NCBI GenBank assembly: GCA_023238725.1
Contig: CM041543.1
Coordinates: 23,877,010-23,941,009 of the forward strand
DNA length: 64,000 nt
Direction of reading: 5' to 3'
DNA from: Scortum barcoo
Taxonomy: Eukaryota > Chordata > Actinopteri > Centrarchiformes > Terapontidae
Each line of letters begins with the position of its first letter. The stretch's first letter is position 1. The notes beneath the pieces are model-generated. The model had not been told where the DNA came from. It saw nothing but the letters and a program-made list of their open reading frames with translations, and ran no database searches. Below are positions 1 through 12,089 of the stretch, piece after piece. Position numbers and translations under genes: made by a program.

Positions 1-757
1 CTCTACTAACCAGATGAACCAAGCAGCATTGAGGAGCAAAAGCATGATGGAAAAATAAAAAGCAGCAGACCTAACAAAATGTGTAAAAAGTGAAGCGTTG
101 TGAACACTTTCCGGATGCACTGTACAAATTCCAGCTCTCACCAAAGCAGCAGGACAAAGGAGTCACCAAGGTGCACACACTTGCAACACTTGCATGCTCT
201 GAATTTATTCTAATAAATGAGGAGAACAGTGGGAGCGATTACATTTACACTGATGTTGTTTTCGATGCTTCAGCTCGGGCAGATGTGAGTGTGTAGTTTC
301 ATATATTGTTATCATACAGGCCTGTTGTGCTCCATAATGTGACTTTCCCCTGACGCTGGTGGTCGTGTTGGGCTCTGAGCCGACCCCTGTCCCATCTGAG
401 CCAAACGCTGCTGCCAGCATCTGGATGTGATGAGACACTTCAAATAAAATTCAGCAGTTGTTTCATCGTACAGCTCATGTCATCAACACATTTTTCATTT
501 TCCTTCAATTCCTGCGTAACGTGATAAATGGAGTCGTTGTCGTCGCTGAACTTTGTCCAAAAGCTCAGATTTCCTTGAGCTGTATTTCTTCTGTTGAAGC
601 GCTCAGATGATGGTGAGTTTTAAAAATGTGCTTTTCCTTTGAGTTTAGTGAGTTGCTGTTCCTTATGTTGAGGAGTTTTATCTTTGAGAGTAAACAGTGA
701 AACTTGTGGATGTTAGTGAGACATTAAAGTGATGTTTCTCTGTGTGTTTGTGTCCAG
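1..757. other. No recognised gene; upstream flank or intron of CPSF3
   Basis: I see no exon I can name here. The first coding exon of CPSF3 should lie upstream of position 758, but no matching start codon and leader peptide could be read in this stretch. It is probably intron. Confidence 0.4.
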
Positions 758-1367
<610 letters not shown>

Positions 1368-1677
1368 TAATCTGAGCGTCACTCAGATTACACATCTGGT
1401 GCTCGGTCAGATTAAGACTCAGCGTGGAAAAAGATATGGTGGCGATGATATGACGGCACAAACGCGGCCGTAAAGTTTGGAGTTGAACTTGTTTTGTGGT
1501 TGTTTCCGGACGTGGCAGCTGTTGGTTTACTCGGCTGCTGTGTCAGGCAGTGTTGGAGGAGTCCAGGCTTTGCTTCAGGGCCACTTTGATCATTTGCTCT
1601 CTTTCCCCTGAACTTTTAGTTATTATTTAGATTATTTTTGAGTTTAATAGGAATTATGGAAGCATTAGCATAGCATC

Positions 1678-1770
1678 TGCTACTTAATACTACTAATACT
1701 ACTTATATACTGCTACTGCTACTTAATACTAGTTAATACTACTAATACTTAATACTACTAATACTAATAC
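1678..1770. repeat. TACTAATACTTAATA-type minisatellite, short array
   Basis: Imperfect short repeats built from TACTAATACT and ACTTAATACT units lie in the interval after the third CPSF3 exon. A much longer array of the same units lies at 51.64-52.0 kb, upstream of the ASAP2 3' exons. Confidence 0.8.
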
Positions 1771-2219
1771 TTAAGACAGACCTGCAGACAGCTCTCACGC
1801 AGTGCATGCTGGGAAATCTGCTTAGAAGCTGTATGTAGAAAGTTTTAAAATGTAAATACTGAAACAGAAGAAGAACTTCGTGTTTTTAAGTCCTGAAGTC
1901 TGAAAATTAAAACATGAAAAGAGACTTTGAGACTCACACAACCACGTACTCTGAACTGCAGTATAGATGAAGTATATGCAGTATGTTGGGTGTATACGGA
2001 GGATCTAAAGTGCATAAACAGTGTGTACGATACACTCTGTACTTTAAGTTACTCAGTTGCTGAAGCTTTCCTGCTCTGAAGAAGGTTTCAGGCTGCAGGA
2101 GGAGTTTGCAGACACTGTGAAGGTGGAACGAGTCGTTTTAACACCAACTTCATGTTTGTTCTTTAAATGCACTCAGACACTGATTAGTATGTTTGATAGT
2201 GAAGTCTTGGATATTTAAC
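1771..2219. other. Unassigned non-coding stretch
   Basis: No exon, transposon or long repeat was recognised. It is presumably intronic. Confidence 0.4.
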
Positions 2220-2800
2220 GTGTAATACTTATGTAACGTGTAGTACTTTGTCACGTGTAGTACTTTGTAACATGTAGTACTTTTTTACTTGTGTACTTTG
2301 TACAGTAGTACTTTGTAACATGTATGTACTTGTGTTGTGTACTTTGTGTAGTACTGTTTTGTGGCAACGTGTAGTACTTATGTAGCATGTTGTACTTTGT
2401 AACATGTAGTACTTGTGATACTTTATAAGTATGTGTACTTTGTACGTGTAGTACTTTGTGTGTAGTACTTTGTAATGTAGTACTATGGCATGTGTACTTT
2501 GTAATGTGTAGTACGTGTAGTACTTTGTAGTACTTTGTAGTACTTGGCACTTTGTACTGTAGTACTTGTGTAACTTTGTAGTACTGTAGTAACTTTGTAG
2601 TACTTGTAACTTTGTAACTTTGTAACGCATGTAGTACTGTAACATGGTACTTTGTAACTTGTAGTACTTTCAGTACTTTGTAGTACTTTGTAACTGTGTA
2701 GTACTTTGTAACTTGTAGTACTTTGGTACTTTTGTAACTTGTAGTACTGTTGTAACTTGTATATCGTGTAGTACTTTGTAACGTGTAGCTTATACCTCTG
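2220..2800. repeat. GTAGTACTTTGTAAC minisatellite
   Basis: About 580 bp of degenerate tandem repeats of roughly GTAGTACTTTGTAACGT, with many length variants. Long open frames on the minus strand here, rich in Tyr, Leu, Gln, Ser and Thr, come from the repeat itself and are not genes. Confidence 0.9.
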
Positions 2801-2924
2801 CAGTACAGCGTCAGTAAGTCTTTGCGTCCAATCAGCATCAGTTTTCTTGTTGTGATGTCACAGCTGAAGCTGGGATTCGGGGTTTAAACGTGCAGGTCTG
2901 GACAGCGTGCTGGTCTCCTCCTCC

Positions 2925-3031
2925 TGTCTCCCTCCTCCTGTTGCATGCTGGGTCCTCCTCCTGTTGCATGCTGGGTCTTCCTCCTCCTGTTGCATGCTGG
3001 GTCTTCCTCCTCCTGTTGCATGCTGGGAGGT
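2925..3031. repeat. About 26-bp tandem repeat, four copies
   Basis: The unit contains TCCTCCTGTTGCATGCTGGG and is repeated four times with small length changes (extra TCTTCC or CTC). It holds the palindrome GCATGC in every copy. Confidence 0.88.
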
Positions 3032-3317
3032 CCCGCCCAGCAGACCCGGGGCGATGACGGAGCCTCACCCGTCTGATCGAGTCCCAACAAGACCGGTCTC
3101 ACCCCGTCTCTCCTCCACCTCTTTCCTCGTTGTCCTCCCCCTCGTTCATTCTTCTTCTTCTCCTCTGTTCACTTTTAAAGCTTGTCGTGTCCCAACATGT
3201 CCGCCTGCACTCAAACATGTGAGGAGTTTAATCATCGCCGTGGTGACGTTCAGTTCGACTGTAAACAGAAAACCTCCGACTGCAGCAGCCATTTATTTCA
3301 TTCTGATGTCAGAGTGT

Positions 3318-3375
3318 GTGTGTGTGTGTGTGTCTCTGTCAGTGTGTGTGTGTGTGTGTGTGTGTGTCTCTCTGT

Positions 3376-3405
<30 letters not shown>
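3318..3405. repeat. (GT)n microsatellite, interrupted
   Basis: Three GT runs separated by CTCTGTCA-type interruptions, ending in a G-run. Confidence 0.95.
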
Positions 3406-3407
<2 letters not shown>

Positions 3408-3408
<1 letters not shown>

Positions 3409-5837
3409 GGGGCGGCTCACAGCTGTGGACCAGGTTTCTGGTTTTCAGGACTCACTGAGGTTTGAGGGCCTCTGAACTGTTTCCCAACGTTGTCGACAGG
3501 AAGAAACAAAAAGCTGCTTCATCAGGAAGGAAAGGGAAACTTTTCTTCACTTTGAACAGCAACACACACCCCGAGTCTGAACACACAACGCACACACACG
3601 TTTGGATTCAGAGTTCATTCAGTCTCATTGGAGCTGCCTCTGACCTTTGACCTCAGTGAAAGCTGCTGGATGACTTTATTTAAAGCTTTTAGTTAATAAC
3701 CTACAAAGACACAAACAGCTGAACCTTTACTGAAAGATGAGAAAACTTTTCAGGAATAAAAGGTGTAAAAAAAGAAGAAGCCACTGAAATGTTTTGTGTT
3801 GAAATGAAAGAAAGGACAGTTCCATTCATGTTTCCAGTTCAAAGCATCGTCTCAGTCCCAGTGTGTGATTATTGTCCTCATGTCTCCAATATCTGCTCTG
3901 AGCTCCACTCCAGCTTCTTGTTTGAGGCGTTCAGTGTTTGATTTCTTCATCTTCATGAAGACCTTTCTGAGCTTGTTAAATGTTGTGAACCTGTGAAGAG
4001 TTTCAGCGTGTTCAGTAGTTTTCAGGACAAACATGAGCTCAGTTGGAGTCTGATCAAAGCGCCGACAGTCTGCAGAGGACTGAAGCGAGCCTCGTGTCGC
4101 TCAGACGTTCCTGTTTCCCGTCGGCAGCGTCGGGCGGTCGAAGCTTCGACACAAACAGACGCTGAGCTGAAAAGGCTCAAAGTGTCAAACTGAGTCCAAA
4201 GACGTGTTAAAGTCGACGCCTGAGTTCTGGATGAGCTGCAGCGACCGAGTGTTTTCAGTCCCGAGGCCTTGGAGGAGGATTTGTTGTTGTTCTCCACCTG
4301 ATGACTGTCGTGCTGCGTTTACGACGGTTTGTGGTGATCAGAGCTTCCTCCTGAGGGTTTCTGTCTGTTCATAGCAGAGTCACCTCTCTTCTCTTCTCCT
4401 TCACACTGTTGAATAAACTTTATTGCCACTGGACTGAGCGTCAGTGTGTCCACGTGGAGGTCTGTCTGTTCAGCGCCAGAATAAAAGCTGACACGTCTCC
4501 AACATGAAGTCAGTGAACACAACATGGAAGAGTTGCTCTGTAGTGAAGTTTTTGGAAAGTTTGCATTGTTTGAGGAAGGTGAGGCTCTTTAAGGTGTATG
4601 TTAGTGTGATTTCTGATTATTGATGAACAGGATACAAACCTGCAGGTTGATTGATTGATTGATTCTCACGGTGCAGTGTTTCTGAGCTGACACACATTAA
4701 AGTCACCACATGGCTTTGACCTGTGAAATAACACAGCAGATAAGAAAGTCAAACACACACCATGATCACATATGTAAATATAGCAGCCTGCAGTCAGACA
4801 CGTATGTGCTCCTAAATCTGAGCCTGACTGAGCTGCTCAAACTGAGACAGAAGCTGAGCGAGGCTACGAGCTGCTCAGGACCTTCTTCAGTGTCTCTGTG
4901 AGCATTTGCTTCCTGTTGGCTCTTGTTTCTGCTCAACGTTTCAGATAAACTTCCTTTAAAATTGACGGTGGGACTGATGAGAACCAAAGAAGAGACGTCG
5001 ATTCACACGTGGTGACTTTTAAACATCAGCATCATTAAACGAGCGTAACCTGTGATAACGAGAACATTTCAGGCTGTAGAAATGTAAAAGAGGAGTTTAA
5101 TGCCTGAACAGTTCCAGGCTGTCAGAAGATGTTTATAGAGGTCCTTGAAGGGTCTCCAGGGTCCTTGAGGAGATTCCAGGAGTCTGTGAGGAGGTTCGAA
5201 GGGTCTCTGCTGGATTTCCACGGTTTCTCGTGGAAAGAAGTGCAGATGATCATCTGGTGTCTGTGATGTGATGGTTAAAATGGACTCAGACTGCTCAGGA
5301 GCAGCTTCAGTGTCTGAACCACTCTTCAGCTTGATTTGCATGAAATCAACTGATCAGCCAGCACTCATCAGGCTCATTTCCCTGCAGCCTCGACAGCTCC
5401 ATGACATTTTACTGAAAGAGGACCATGCATTTAGATTTGATTGGATGAAGTTTGTTTCCTGTTCAGGAATTGAAACATTTTTATATTTAACTGCTGTGAA
5501 CTGTTGTTAAAGGCAGCGAGTTTAAAGTTGAACACAGAAGTGTGGTTGAAGTGAGAGACTGTTTTAGTGTTTTAATCAGGTTTTTTTTTTATCTCCTTTA
5601 ACAGTGAAGATTTGATGGCTGATTTTCCTTTGTTGTGTTTGTATTTCTGCGTATTAGATTAGATTACTTAGAACAGATTTTATTCATTTGAGTGGACGTC
5701 CACTGTAAACCAGTCACTTCTTAACGTCTCCATCAGGCCTCTTCCCTCCAATATTTCTGCTGTCTGTGAATGAGAGGACATTTTCCACATAATGTGATTG
5801 TTTTCTTTGAATGCAGCACAGAGAAAATAGTTTCTGC
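3408..5837. other. Unassigned single-copy-like DNA
   Basis: About 2.4 kb in which I could not identify an exon, transposon domain or array. Several short open frames on both strands lack recognisable domains or matching splice structure. It could be an intron of CPSF3 or the flank of ASAP2. Confidence 0.35.
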
Positions 5838-6008
5838 AAAAACGTGAGACCCCTCCTTGAACCGCCACCTTAACTGTGGTGGAGGGGTTTGTGTGCCCGA
5901 ATGATCCTAGGAGCTATGTTGTCGGGGGCATTACGCCCCTGGTAGGGTCTCCCATGGCAAACAGGTCCTAGGTGACGGGCCAGACTAAGAGCGGTTCACA
6001 AGCCCATC

Positions 6009-6935
6009 ATGAACAGAAGAACATCAAGGACCGTTACGTCGCCCGGATTGGCGTTACCAGGGGCCCCACCCTGGAGCCAGGCCTGGGGTTGGGGCTGCAG
6101 CAGGCGAGCGCCTGGTGGCCGGGTCTTTGCCCACGGGACCCGGCCGGGCTCAGCCCGAAATGGCGACGTGGGCCCGCCTTCCAGTAGGCTCACCACCCGC
6201 AGGAAGGTCCATGAGGGGCCGGTGCAATGTGGTTTGGGTAGCAGTCGTGGCAGGGGGCCTCGACGACCCAATCCCTGGACCAAAACTCTGGCAATAGGGA
6301 CATGGAATGTCACCTCGCTGGGGGGAAGGAGCCTGAGAAAGCTTGTGCAGGAGGTTGAGAGGTACCGGCTAGAGATAGTCGGGCTCACCTCCACGCATAG
6401 CTTGGGCTCTGGAACCCAGCTCCTTGAGAGGGGCTGGACCCTCCACTACTCTGGAGTTGCCCAGGGTGAGCGGCGGCGGGCTGGTGTGGGCTTGCTTATA
6501 GCTCCCCAGCTCAGCCGCCATGTGTTGGAGTTCACTCCGGTGAACGAGAGGGTCGCTTCCCTGCGCCTTCGGGTTGGGGATAGGTCTCTTGCTGTTGTTT
6601 GTGCCTACGGGCCGAACAGCAGTACAGAGTACCCGGCCTTCTTGGAGTCCCTGGGAGGGGTACTTGATAGTGCTCCGACTGGGGACTCCATTGTTCTACT
6701 GGGGGACTTCAACGCTCACGTGGGCAACAACAGTGATACCTGGAGGGGCGTGATCGGGAGGAACGGCCTCCCCGATCTGAACCCGAGCGGTGTTCTGTTA
6801 TTGGACTTCTGTGCTAGTCACAGTTTGTCCATAACGAACACCATGTTCGAGCATAAGGGTGTCCATCAGTGCACGTGGCACCAGGACACCCTAGGGCCGG
6901 AGGTCGATGATCGACTTTGTTGTCGTTTCATCTGA
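6009..6935 (+). CDS. Rex3 apurinic-like endonuclease domain, frame broken at its end
   Basis: The endonuclease of a LINE nicks target DNA to prime reverse transcription. Within a 308-codon open frame, the domain starts near LAIGTWNVTSLGG (about 6288), continues through VVCAYGPNSS, and has the catalytic-type block LLGDFNAHVGNN near 6700. The frame leaves the protein near 6897, where an extra G in a GGG run moves the expected IDFVVVSSDLRPYVLDTRVK segment into the next frame (6907 onward). Residues before about 6288 are basic and proline-rich and may be the element's 5' region rather than true protein. Confidence 0.85.
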   Translation: MNRRTSRTVTSPGLALPGAPPWSQAWGWGCSRRAPGGRVFAHGTRPGSARNGDVGPPSSRLTTRRKVHEGPVQCGLGSSRGRGPRRPNPWTKTLAIGTWNVTSLGGRSLRKLVQEVERYRLEIVGLTSTHSLGSGTQLLERGWTLHYSGVAQGERRRAGVGLLIAPQLSRHVLEFTPVNERVASLRLRVGDRSLAVVCAYGPNSSTEYPAFLESLGGVLDSAPTGDSIVLLGDFNAHVGNNSDTWRGVIGRNGLPDLNPSGVLLLDFCASHSLSITNTMFEHKGVHQCTWHQDTLGPEVDDRLCCRFI

Positions 6936-7761
6936 TCTCCGGCCGTATGTCTTGGACACTCGGGTAAAGAGAGGGGCTGAGCTGTCAACCCGATCACCAC
7001 CTGGTGGTGAGTTGGATCCGCTGGCAGAGGAGGAAGTTGGACAGACCTGGCAGACCCAAACGTATTGTGAGGGTCTGTTGGGGAACGTCTGGCCGAGCCC
7101 TCTGTCAGGGAGGTCTTCAACTCCCACCTCCGGAAGAGCTTCTCACAGATTCCGAGGGAGGCTGGGAGACATTGAGTCCTGAGTGGACCATGTTCTCTGC
7201 CTCCATTGTCGACTATAGCGGCGGTTCGAAGTTGTGGGACATGCAAGGTCTCTGGTGCCTGTCGGTAAACCGGGCGGCAACCCCGAACCCGGTGGTGGAC
7301 ACCGGAAGTAAGGGATGCCGTCAGGCTGAAGAAGGAGTCCTATCGGACCATGTTGGCCTGTGGGACTCCTGACGCAGTTGACAGGTACCGGCAGGCCAAG
7401 CAAGCCGCAGCCCAGCCCGGACGGTCCTGGAGGCAAAAACTCGGGTCTGGGAGGAGTTCGGTGAGGCCATGGAGGAGGACTATCGGTCGGCCTCGAAGAG
7501 ATTCTGGCAAACCGTCCGGCGCCTCAGAAGGGGGAAGCAGTACTCTGCCAACACTGTTTACAGTGCAGGTGGGGAGCTGTTGACCTCGACTGGGGACATT
7601 GTCGGACGGTGGAAGAAATACTTCGAGGATCTCCTCAATCCCACCGACTTGCCTTCCAATGAGGAAGCGGAGGCTGGGGTCTCTGAGGTGGACTCGTCCA
7701 TCACCCAAGCCGAAAGTCACTGAGGTAGTTCGTAAGCTCCTGCAGTGGCAAGGCGCCGGGG

Positions 7762-8913
7762 GTGGATGAGATCCGCCCTGAGTACCTCAAATCTCTGGAT
7801 GTTGTGGGGCTGTCTTGGCTGACACGCCTCTGCAACATTGCATGGAGGTTGGGGACAGTGCCTCTGGAGTGGCAAACTGGGGTGGTGGTCCCTCTTTTTA
7901 AAAAGGGGGACCGGAGAGTGTGTTCCAACTACAGGGGGATCACACTTCTCAGCCTCCCCGGGAAGGTCTACGCCAGGGTACTGGAGAGGAGAATTCGGCC
8001 GATAGTCGACCCTCGGATTCAGGAGGAACAATGCGGTTTTCGTCCTGGTCGTGGAACACTGGACCAGCTCTATACCCTCCACAGGGTGCTTGAGGGTTTA
8101 TGGGAGTTTGCCCAACCAGTCCACATGTGCTTTGTGGATCTGGAGAAGGCATTCGACCGTGTCCCTCGTGGTATTCTGTGGGGAGTGCTCCGTGAGTATG
8201 GGGTCCGGGGCCTTTGCTAAGGGCTGTTCGGTCTCTGTACGACCGGAGCAGGAGCTTGGTTCGCATTGCACGTGCCGGCAGTAAGTCAGACCTGTTCCCA
8301 GTGCATGTTGGACTCCGGCAGGGTTGCCCTTTGTCACCGGTCCTGTTCATAATCTTTATGGACAGGATTTCTAGGCGTAGCCAGGGGCCGGAGGGAGTCC
8401 GGTTTGGGAACCACAGGATTTCATCTCTGCTTTTTGCGGATGATGTTGTCCTGTTGGCTTCATCAAGGCCAGGACCTTCAGCATGTACTGGAGCGGTTTG
8501 CAGCCGAGTGTGAAGCGGCTGGGATGAGAATCAGCACCTCCAAATCCGAGGCCATGGTTCTCGACCGGAAAAGGGTGGCATGCCCTCTCCAGGTGGGTGG
8601 AGAGGTCCTGCCTCAAGTGGAGGAGTTCAAGTATCTCGGGGTCTTGTTCACGAGTGAGGGAAAGATCGAGCGTGAGATTGACAGGCGGATTGGTGCAGCG
8701 TCCGCAGTTATGCGGTCGGTGTACCGGACCGTCGTGGTGAAGAAGGAGCTGAGTCGAAAGGCGAAGCTCTCGATTTACCGGTCAATCTACGCTCCACACC
8801 TCACCTATGGTCATGAACTTTGGGTAATGACCGAAAGGACAAGATCGCGGATACAAGCGGCCGAAATGAGTTTCCTCCGCAGGGTGGCTGGCGCTCCCTT
8901 AGAGATAGGGTGA
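7762..8913 (+). CDS. Rex3 reverse transcriptase domain, in three overlapping frames
   Basis: The RT copies the element RNA into DNA. Segment 7762-8217 carries WQTGVVVPLFKKGDR, YRGITLLSLPGKVYARVL, CGFRPGRGTLDQLY and the catalytic block CFVDLEKAFDRVP. Segment 8214-8460 carries GLRQGCPLSPVLF and the active-site box FADDVVLL. Segment 8470-8913 carries the thumb and C-terminal part with EFKYLGVLFTSEGK and SIYRSIYAPHLTYGHELW. All are on one strand in the right order, so one ancestral protein is present, split by small indels at about 8215 and 8465. Homology continues to about 9220 (RRPRGRPRTRWRNYVSRLAW in the frame at 8984). Not functional as written. Confidence 0.9.
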
Positions 8914-9366
8914 GAAGCTCAGTCACTCGGGAGGAGCTCGGAGTAGAGCCGCTGCTCCTTCGCATCGAGAGGAGTCAGCTGAGGTGGCTTGGGCATCTGT
9001 TTGGATGCCCCCTGGACGCCTCCCTAGGGAGGTGTTCCAGGCATGTCCCACCGGGAGGAGGCCTCGGGGAAGACCCAGGACACGCTGGAGAAACTATGTC
9101 TCTCGGCTGGCCTGGGAACGCCTCGGGGTCCCCCCGGAAGAGCTGGAGGAAGTGTCTGGGGTGAGGGAAGTCTGGGCATCTCTGCTCAGACTGCTGCCTC
9201 CGCGACCCGGTCCCGGACCAAGCGGATGAAGAAGATGAAGAAGAAGAAGATGAAAAACGTGAGAACTCTGCAAACACGCGCAGTTTACTGTTGTCAGAAA
9301 ACGAACACACACCTCCATCAGAGCAGTGACATTTGAACCCCCCCTGACTGAGCCTGTCCTCCTCAG

Positions 9367-9439
9367 GTCCTGGACGTGGACCGATCGGTTCTGTACAAGA
9401 TCAAGAAGTCGGTGAAGGCCATCAACACGTCTGGTCTGG
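9367..9439 (+). CDS. ASAP2: ASAP2, one N-terminal (BAR domain) exon
   Basis: ASAP2 is an Arf GTPase-activating protein with BAR, PH, ArfGAP, ankyrin and SH3 domains, acting on Arf proteins at membranes and focal adhesions. This 73-nt exon, after a CCTCAG acceptor and before GTGAGTG, encodes VLDVDRSVLYKIKKSVKAIN followed by TSGL. This closely matches the early BAR-domain helix of the ASAP family (the KKSVKAI block) and the ASAP2 version best. The preceding start exon was not found, nor were the exons that should follow. The C-terminal exons of the same gene lie on the same strand at 53.9-57.1 kb. Exon identity is well supported; its membership in an intact gene is not. Confidence 0.88.
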
Positions 9440-10733
9440 GTGAGTGAAAGCGTCTGACCTCAGTCTGTGCAAAAATAACGACGCCTCTCAACCACAGACC
9501 TCGCTCGAGCTGTCACTTCCTGTCTGCTGCTCACACACAAACTAACACACCTAAAGTCCGTTTATGAAATCTTCTTTGTTCCAGACTTCATCAGGTCATC
9601 GCTCATCTTCTGTAACTCTCCTCAGTTTGTGATCGCTGTCTGTCTGTAGATGCACCAACATACACAGTCACTGACTCCATGGCAGCATTATACTTTCTGC
9701 CTGCATGATGGGAATTGTAGTCCTGAATCACAGAACACGTCAGTCCCAAACAGAGCAGTGGGAACAGCTGGCGGTGCGTTCAGGTGCTCCATGTCAGTGT
9801 GGTGGCTTTGTGTTCAGGCAGGTGGAGTCTCACCTCCAAACATTCCTGTCATACCGCTCTTGAAGTATCTGATGTCCCACAGACTTATAGAATATGGTAG
9901 GACTTTAGACTATAGCATGATGTTCATGTTAGGGCCCCTGGCTGCCTATAGGGTGAGGTAAGGGTCCCTTAACTTGGTTAACAGATGTGGGGGTCAAAAG
10001 GTGAGAAAAACAACTTCACTATATGAACTCACAGAAAACATAGGAAGAGAGGGGGGATTCACAATTTGGCAGGGAACCTCTGTCACAAGGCAATGTGCAA
10101 CTGCTTGTATAGATGCTGTGTCTTCTTGCAATAAACTTTATATGTAAGTAATACAGCGTCGGCGGAGTCTTCTTCTTCATCTTCACATCAACATCACCTC
10201 AAGATAACCATCACTCTCCTGTCCCAGCATGCCGAGGGAGAGACGCCCGCCTCGACGGCCTCCCTCTGGCACCAAGTTGGTTCTTCAGACGGCTTCAAAC
10301 TGGTGTCAAAGTCTGAAACGAGTCACCATAAAAACATAAAGACACCATGAGAGCGTCCTGAGGTTTCTCAGGATGGTACATAACTAACAGAAATAACACA
10401 TTTCACATTAAAAGCAGCTCTAATGTGAATCTTTATGTAAACAGTGAACAAAGTGACAGCTGCAGCTTCAGCTCGTTGTTCATCCGCCCGCCAACAACTT
10501 CACTGTTCAGGCTGACTCAGCGCTTCACACACAAAACTGTCACATGATGAAATGGACGCTTTGTCATTTTTCCCAGCAGTCACTGCGAATGAAGGAAAAA
10601 CAGTTGCAGATACTTGAATTGATGTGGCACTTCATCTTCACACATTATATATCTATATATAAATATATAGCTGTTATTGTAGACGCTGTTATCTTCTCTC
10701 CATCAGCTGCTCTCATTGTAGGACAGCATGTTT

Positions 10734-10769
10734 ATATTTATATTTATATTTATATTTATATTTATATTT
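10734..10769. repeat. (TTTATA)n microsatellite
   Basis: Six tandem TTTATA hexamers. Confidence 0.95.
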
Positions 10770-10815
10770 AGTTCCTGGTGATGTAACGAAACCATAAAGA
10801 ATCATTTTAATATGC

Positions 10816-10840
10816 TGTTTGGCCAAAAGTATGTGGACAG
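10816..10840. mobile_element. Tc1-family terminal repeat fragment
   Basis: The block TTTGGCCAAAAGTATGTGGA matches the terminus seen in inverted form at 57,843-57,868 (CCACATACTTTTGGCCACA). Only the end is recognised; the rest of the element is missing or too decayed. Confidence 0.55.
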
Positions 10841-11079
10841 TGTGAGTCAGTGTGAGAGTGAAGACGACACTGTCGAAGGTTGTGAAAGTAAAAAGTGAAA
10901 GTGATGTTGACCTTCGACCTCTCAATCCACAGAGCGAACAGTATGAAGGGTTAAATGATGAACAAAAACACATTTTGGTTTTGAATGAGCTCAGTTTACC
11001 AGCAGATTGTCGTTCTTGTTTTTAGATAAATGAACTCTGTTTGGTCTGAATATTAACATCTCTTATATTTTCTGGCGTG

Positions 11080-11283
11080 GCACAGTGGTGTAGTGGTTAG
11101 CACTGTCGCCTCACAGCACGACGGTTCAATCCCCGGCTGACGGGCCCTTCTGTGTGGAGTTTGCATGTTCTCCCTGTGCCTGTGTGGGTTCTCTCTGGGT
11201 ACTCCAGCTTCCTCCCACAATCCAAAGACATGCAGGTTAGGTTAACTGGCGACTCTAAATTGCCAATTAACCCTAGGTGTTAA
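11080..11283 (+). mobile_element. tRNA-derived SINE-like repeat
   Basis: The segment begins with a tRNA-like polymerase III A-box region (TAGTGGTTAGCACTG) and a B-box-like GGTTCAATCCC. A conserved non-tRNA body follows, with GTTTGCATGTTCTCCCTGTG and TCCCACAATCCAAAGACATG, ending near ACTCTAAATTGCC. I recognise this body as a very common teleost dispersed repeat. It is not a functional tRNA gene because no anticodon arm or acceptor stem can be folded. Confidence 0.7.
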
Positions 11284-12089
11284 TTGGCAATTGATTTTGA
11301 TTATATCGTACACACACACTGTCTTTATATAAATTGTCCTCACAAACAGAGTGAAAAAAGACTGTATGTCATGTTTTTAATGATACTGCTCCAGGATCAG
11401 CTCCAACATCCGACATTGCTCCTCATGTTACCTGGACTTTGTATTTGAAACAGTTTCTTGGATCAATGAGTTTTATCCGAAACTGTGTGATAGTAGAGAT
11501 ATTTAGATATGACAGAGTTTTCACTTTCTTGACAGCTTATTTATTGTCATTTGATGTTCTGGTTATTTGGTGGGTTTATGTACATTGACTGTATATTGAA
11601 TGTAAACAACCTGCTGATAAGAAAATGTTATTTAACCATTTACATCCTTGTTTCCTTTAAGTTCTCTAGAACATCTTGAAATGAAGAATGAAATTACATT
11701 TACATCAAACAATCATTAAAAATAATACATTTATAAATAATACATAAAAACCTTACATTGATTGATGTCTCATCAGTGATGCTGCTCCTGATCTTCGGCT
11801 CATTGGATGGTTAGTTAGCACCATCTAGTGGACAGATGATGGGACTGCACCATCTGATTAATGCTGTCTTTGACACTGAGTGGGTGTAGATGTTGTAGGA
11901 AAGGTGTAACACTGTTTCATGGTCAAATGGAAAATTTATTTAAAGGAAAATGCACATTTTGTTGCAGCCTTTATCAAGTATAATAACAAATAGATCACAG
12001 ACAATATATACTAATCAAAAACACTCATGAAGACAAGTGAAAGGAACAAGGAAATAAAAATAATTCTGATTGGCTGGAATCTGTTTCAG
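11284..12089. other. 5' flank of NLR copy 1
   Basis: Mostly AT-rich DNA. The block at about 11,765-11,890 (with GGTTAGTTAGCACCATCTAG and GTGGACAGAT) is a diverged relative of the segments just upstream of the 5' exon in the other two NLR blocks (about 35,150-35,235 and 58,690-58,780). It may carry the shared promoter. No TATA box or start site could be assigned. Confidence 0.4.

Larger units (their letters stand above)
5838..9264 (+). mobile_element. Rex3 (RTE-clade) non-LTR retrotransposon with 12-bp TSD
   Basis: A near full-length LINE on the + strand. It has a GC-rich 5' region from about 5850, an endonuclease domain (about 6.3-7.0 kb), a reverse transcriptase domain (7.76-8.9 kb) and a GATGAAGAAG-type microsatellite tail at 9223-9252, typical of RTE elements. 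The family call rests on two short stretches in the RT region (around 7870-7890 and 8320-8341) that match the published Rex3 PCR primer sites as I remember them. The identical 12-mer AAAAACGTGAGA flanks both sides (5838-5849 and 9253-9264), as expected for a target-site duplication. The reading frame is interrupted several times, so the copy as written cannot make a complete protein. High GC and clean ends contrast with the flanking DNA and suggest a fairly recent insertion. Confidence 0.93.
9440..11077. other. No gene; possible degraded LTR-like tail near 9.87-10.2 kb
   Basis: No further ASAP2 exon was found. At 10,128-10,150 an AATAAA with a following TATGTAAGT and a CT-rich tail resembles the R-U5 part of an LTR, but I could not find paired ends or coding DNA, so this is only a guess. 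Confidence 0.3.

Noticed and set aside
2229..2838. Two long open frames on the minus strand
   Set aside because: They are translations of the GTAGTACTTTGTAAC minisatellite; composition is repetitive and there is no domain.
3852..4034. Small minus-strand frame with KLRKVFMKMKKSNTERLKQE
   Set aside because: No start context, splice partner or known domain; too short to call a gene.
9870..10200. Solo LTR
   Set aside because: Only an AATAAA with a CT-rich tail; no TG/CA ends, no target duplication and no second copy in the window.
11080..11150. Possible tRNA gene (A box and B box)
   Set aside because: No cloverleaf can be drawn and it continues into a common fish repeat body; it is a SINE head.
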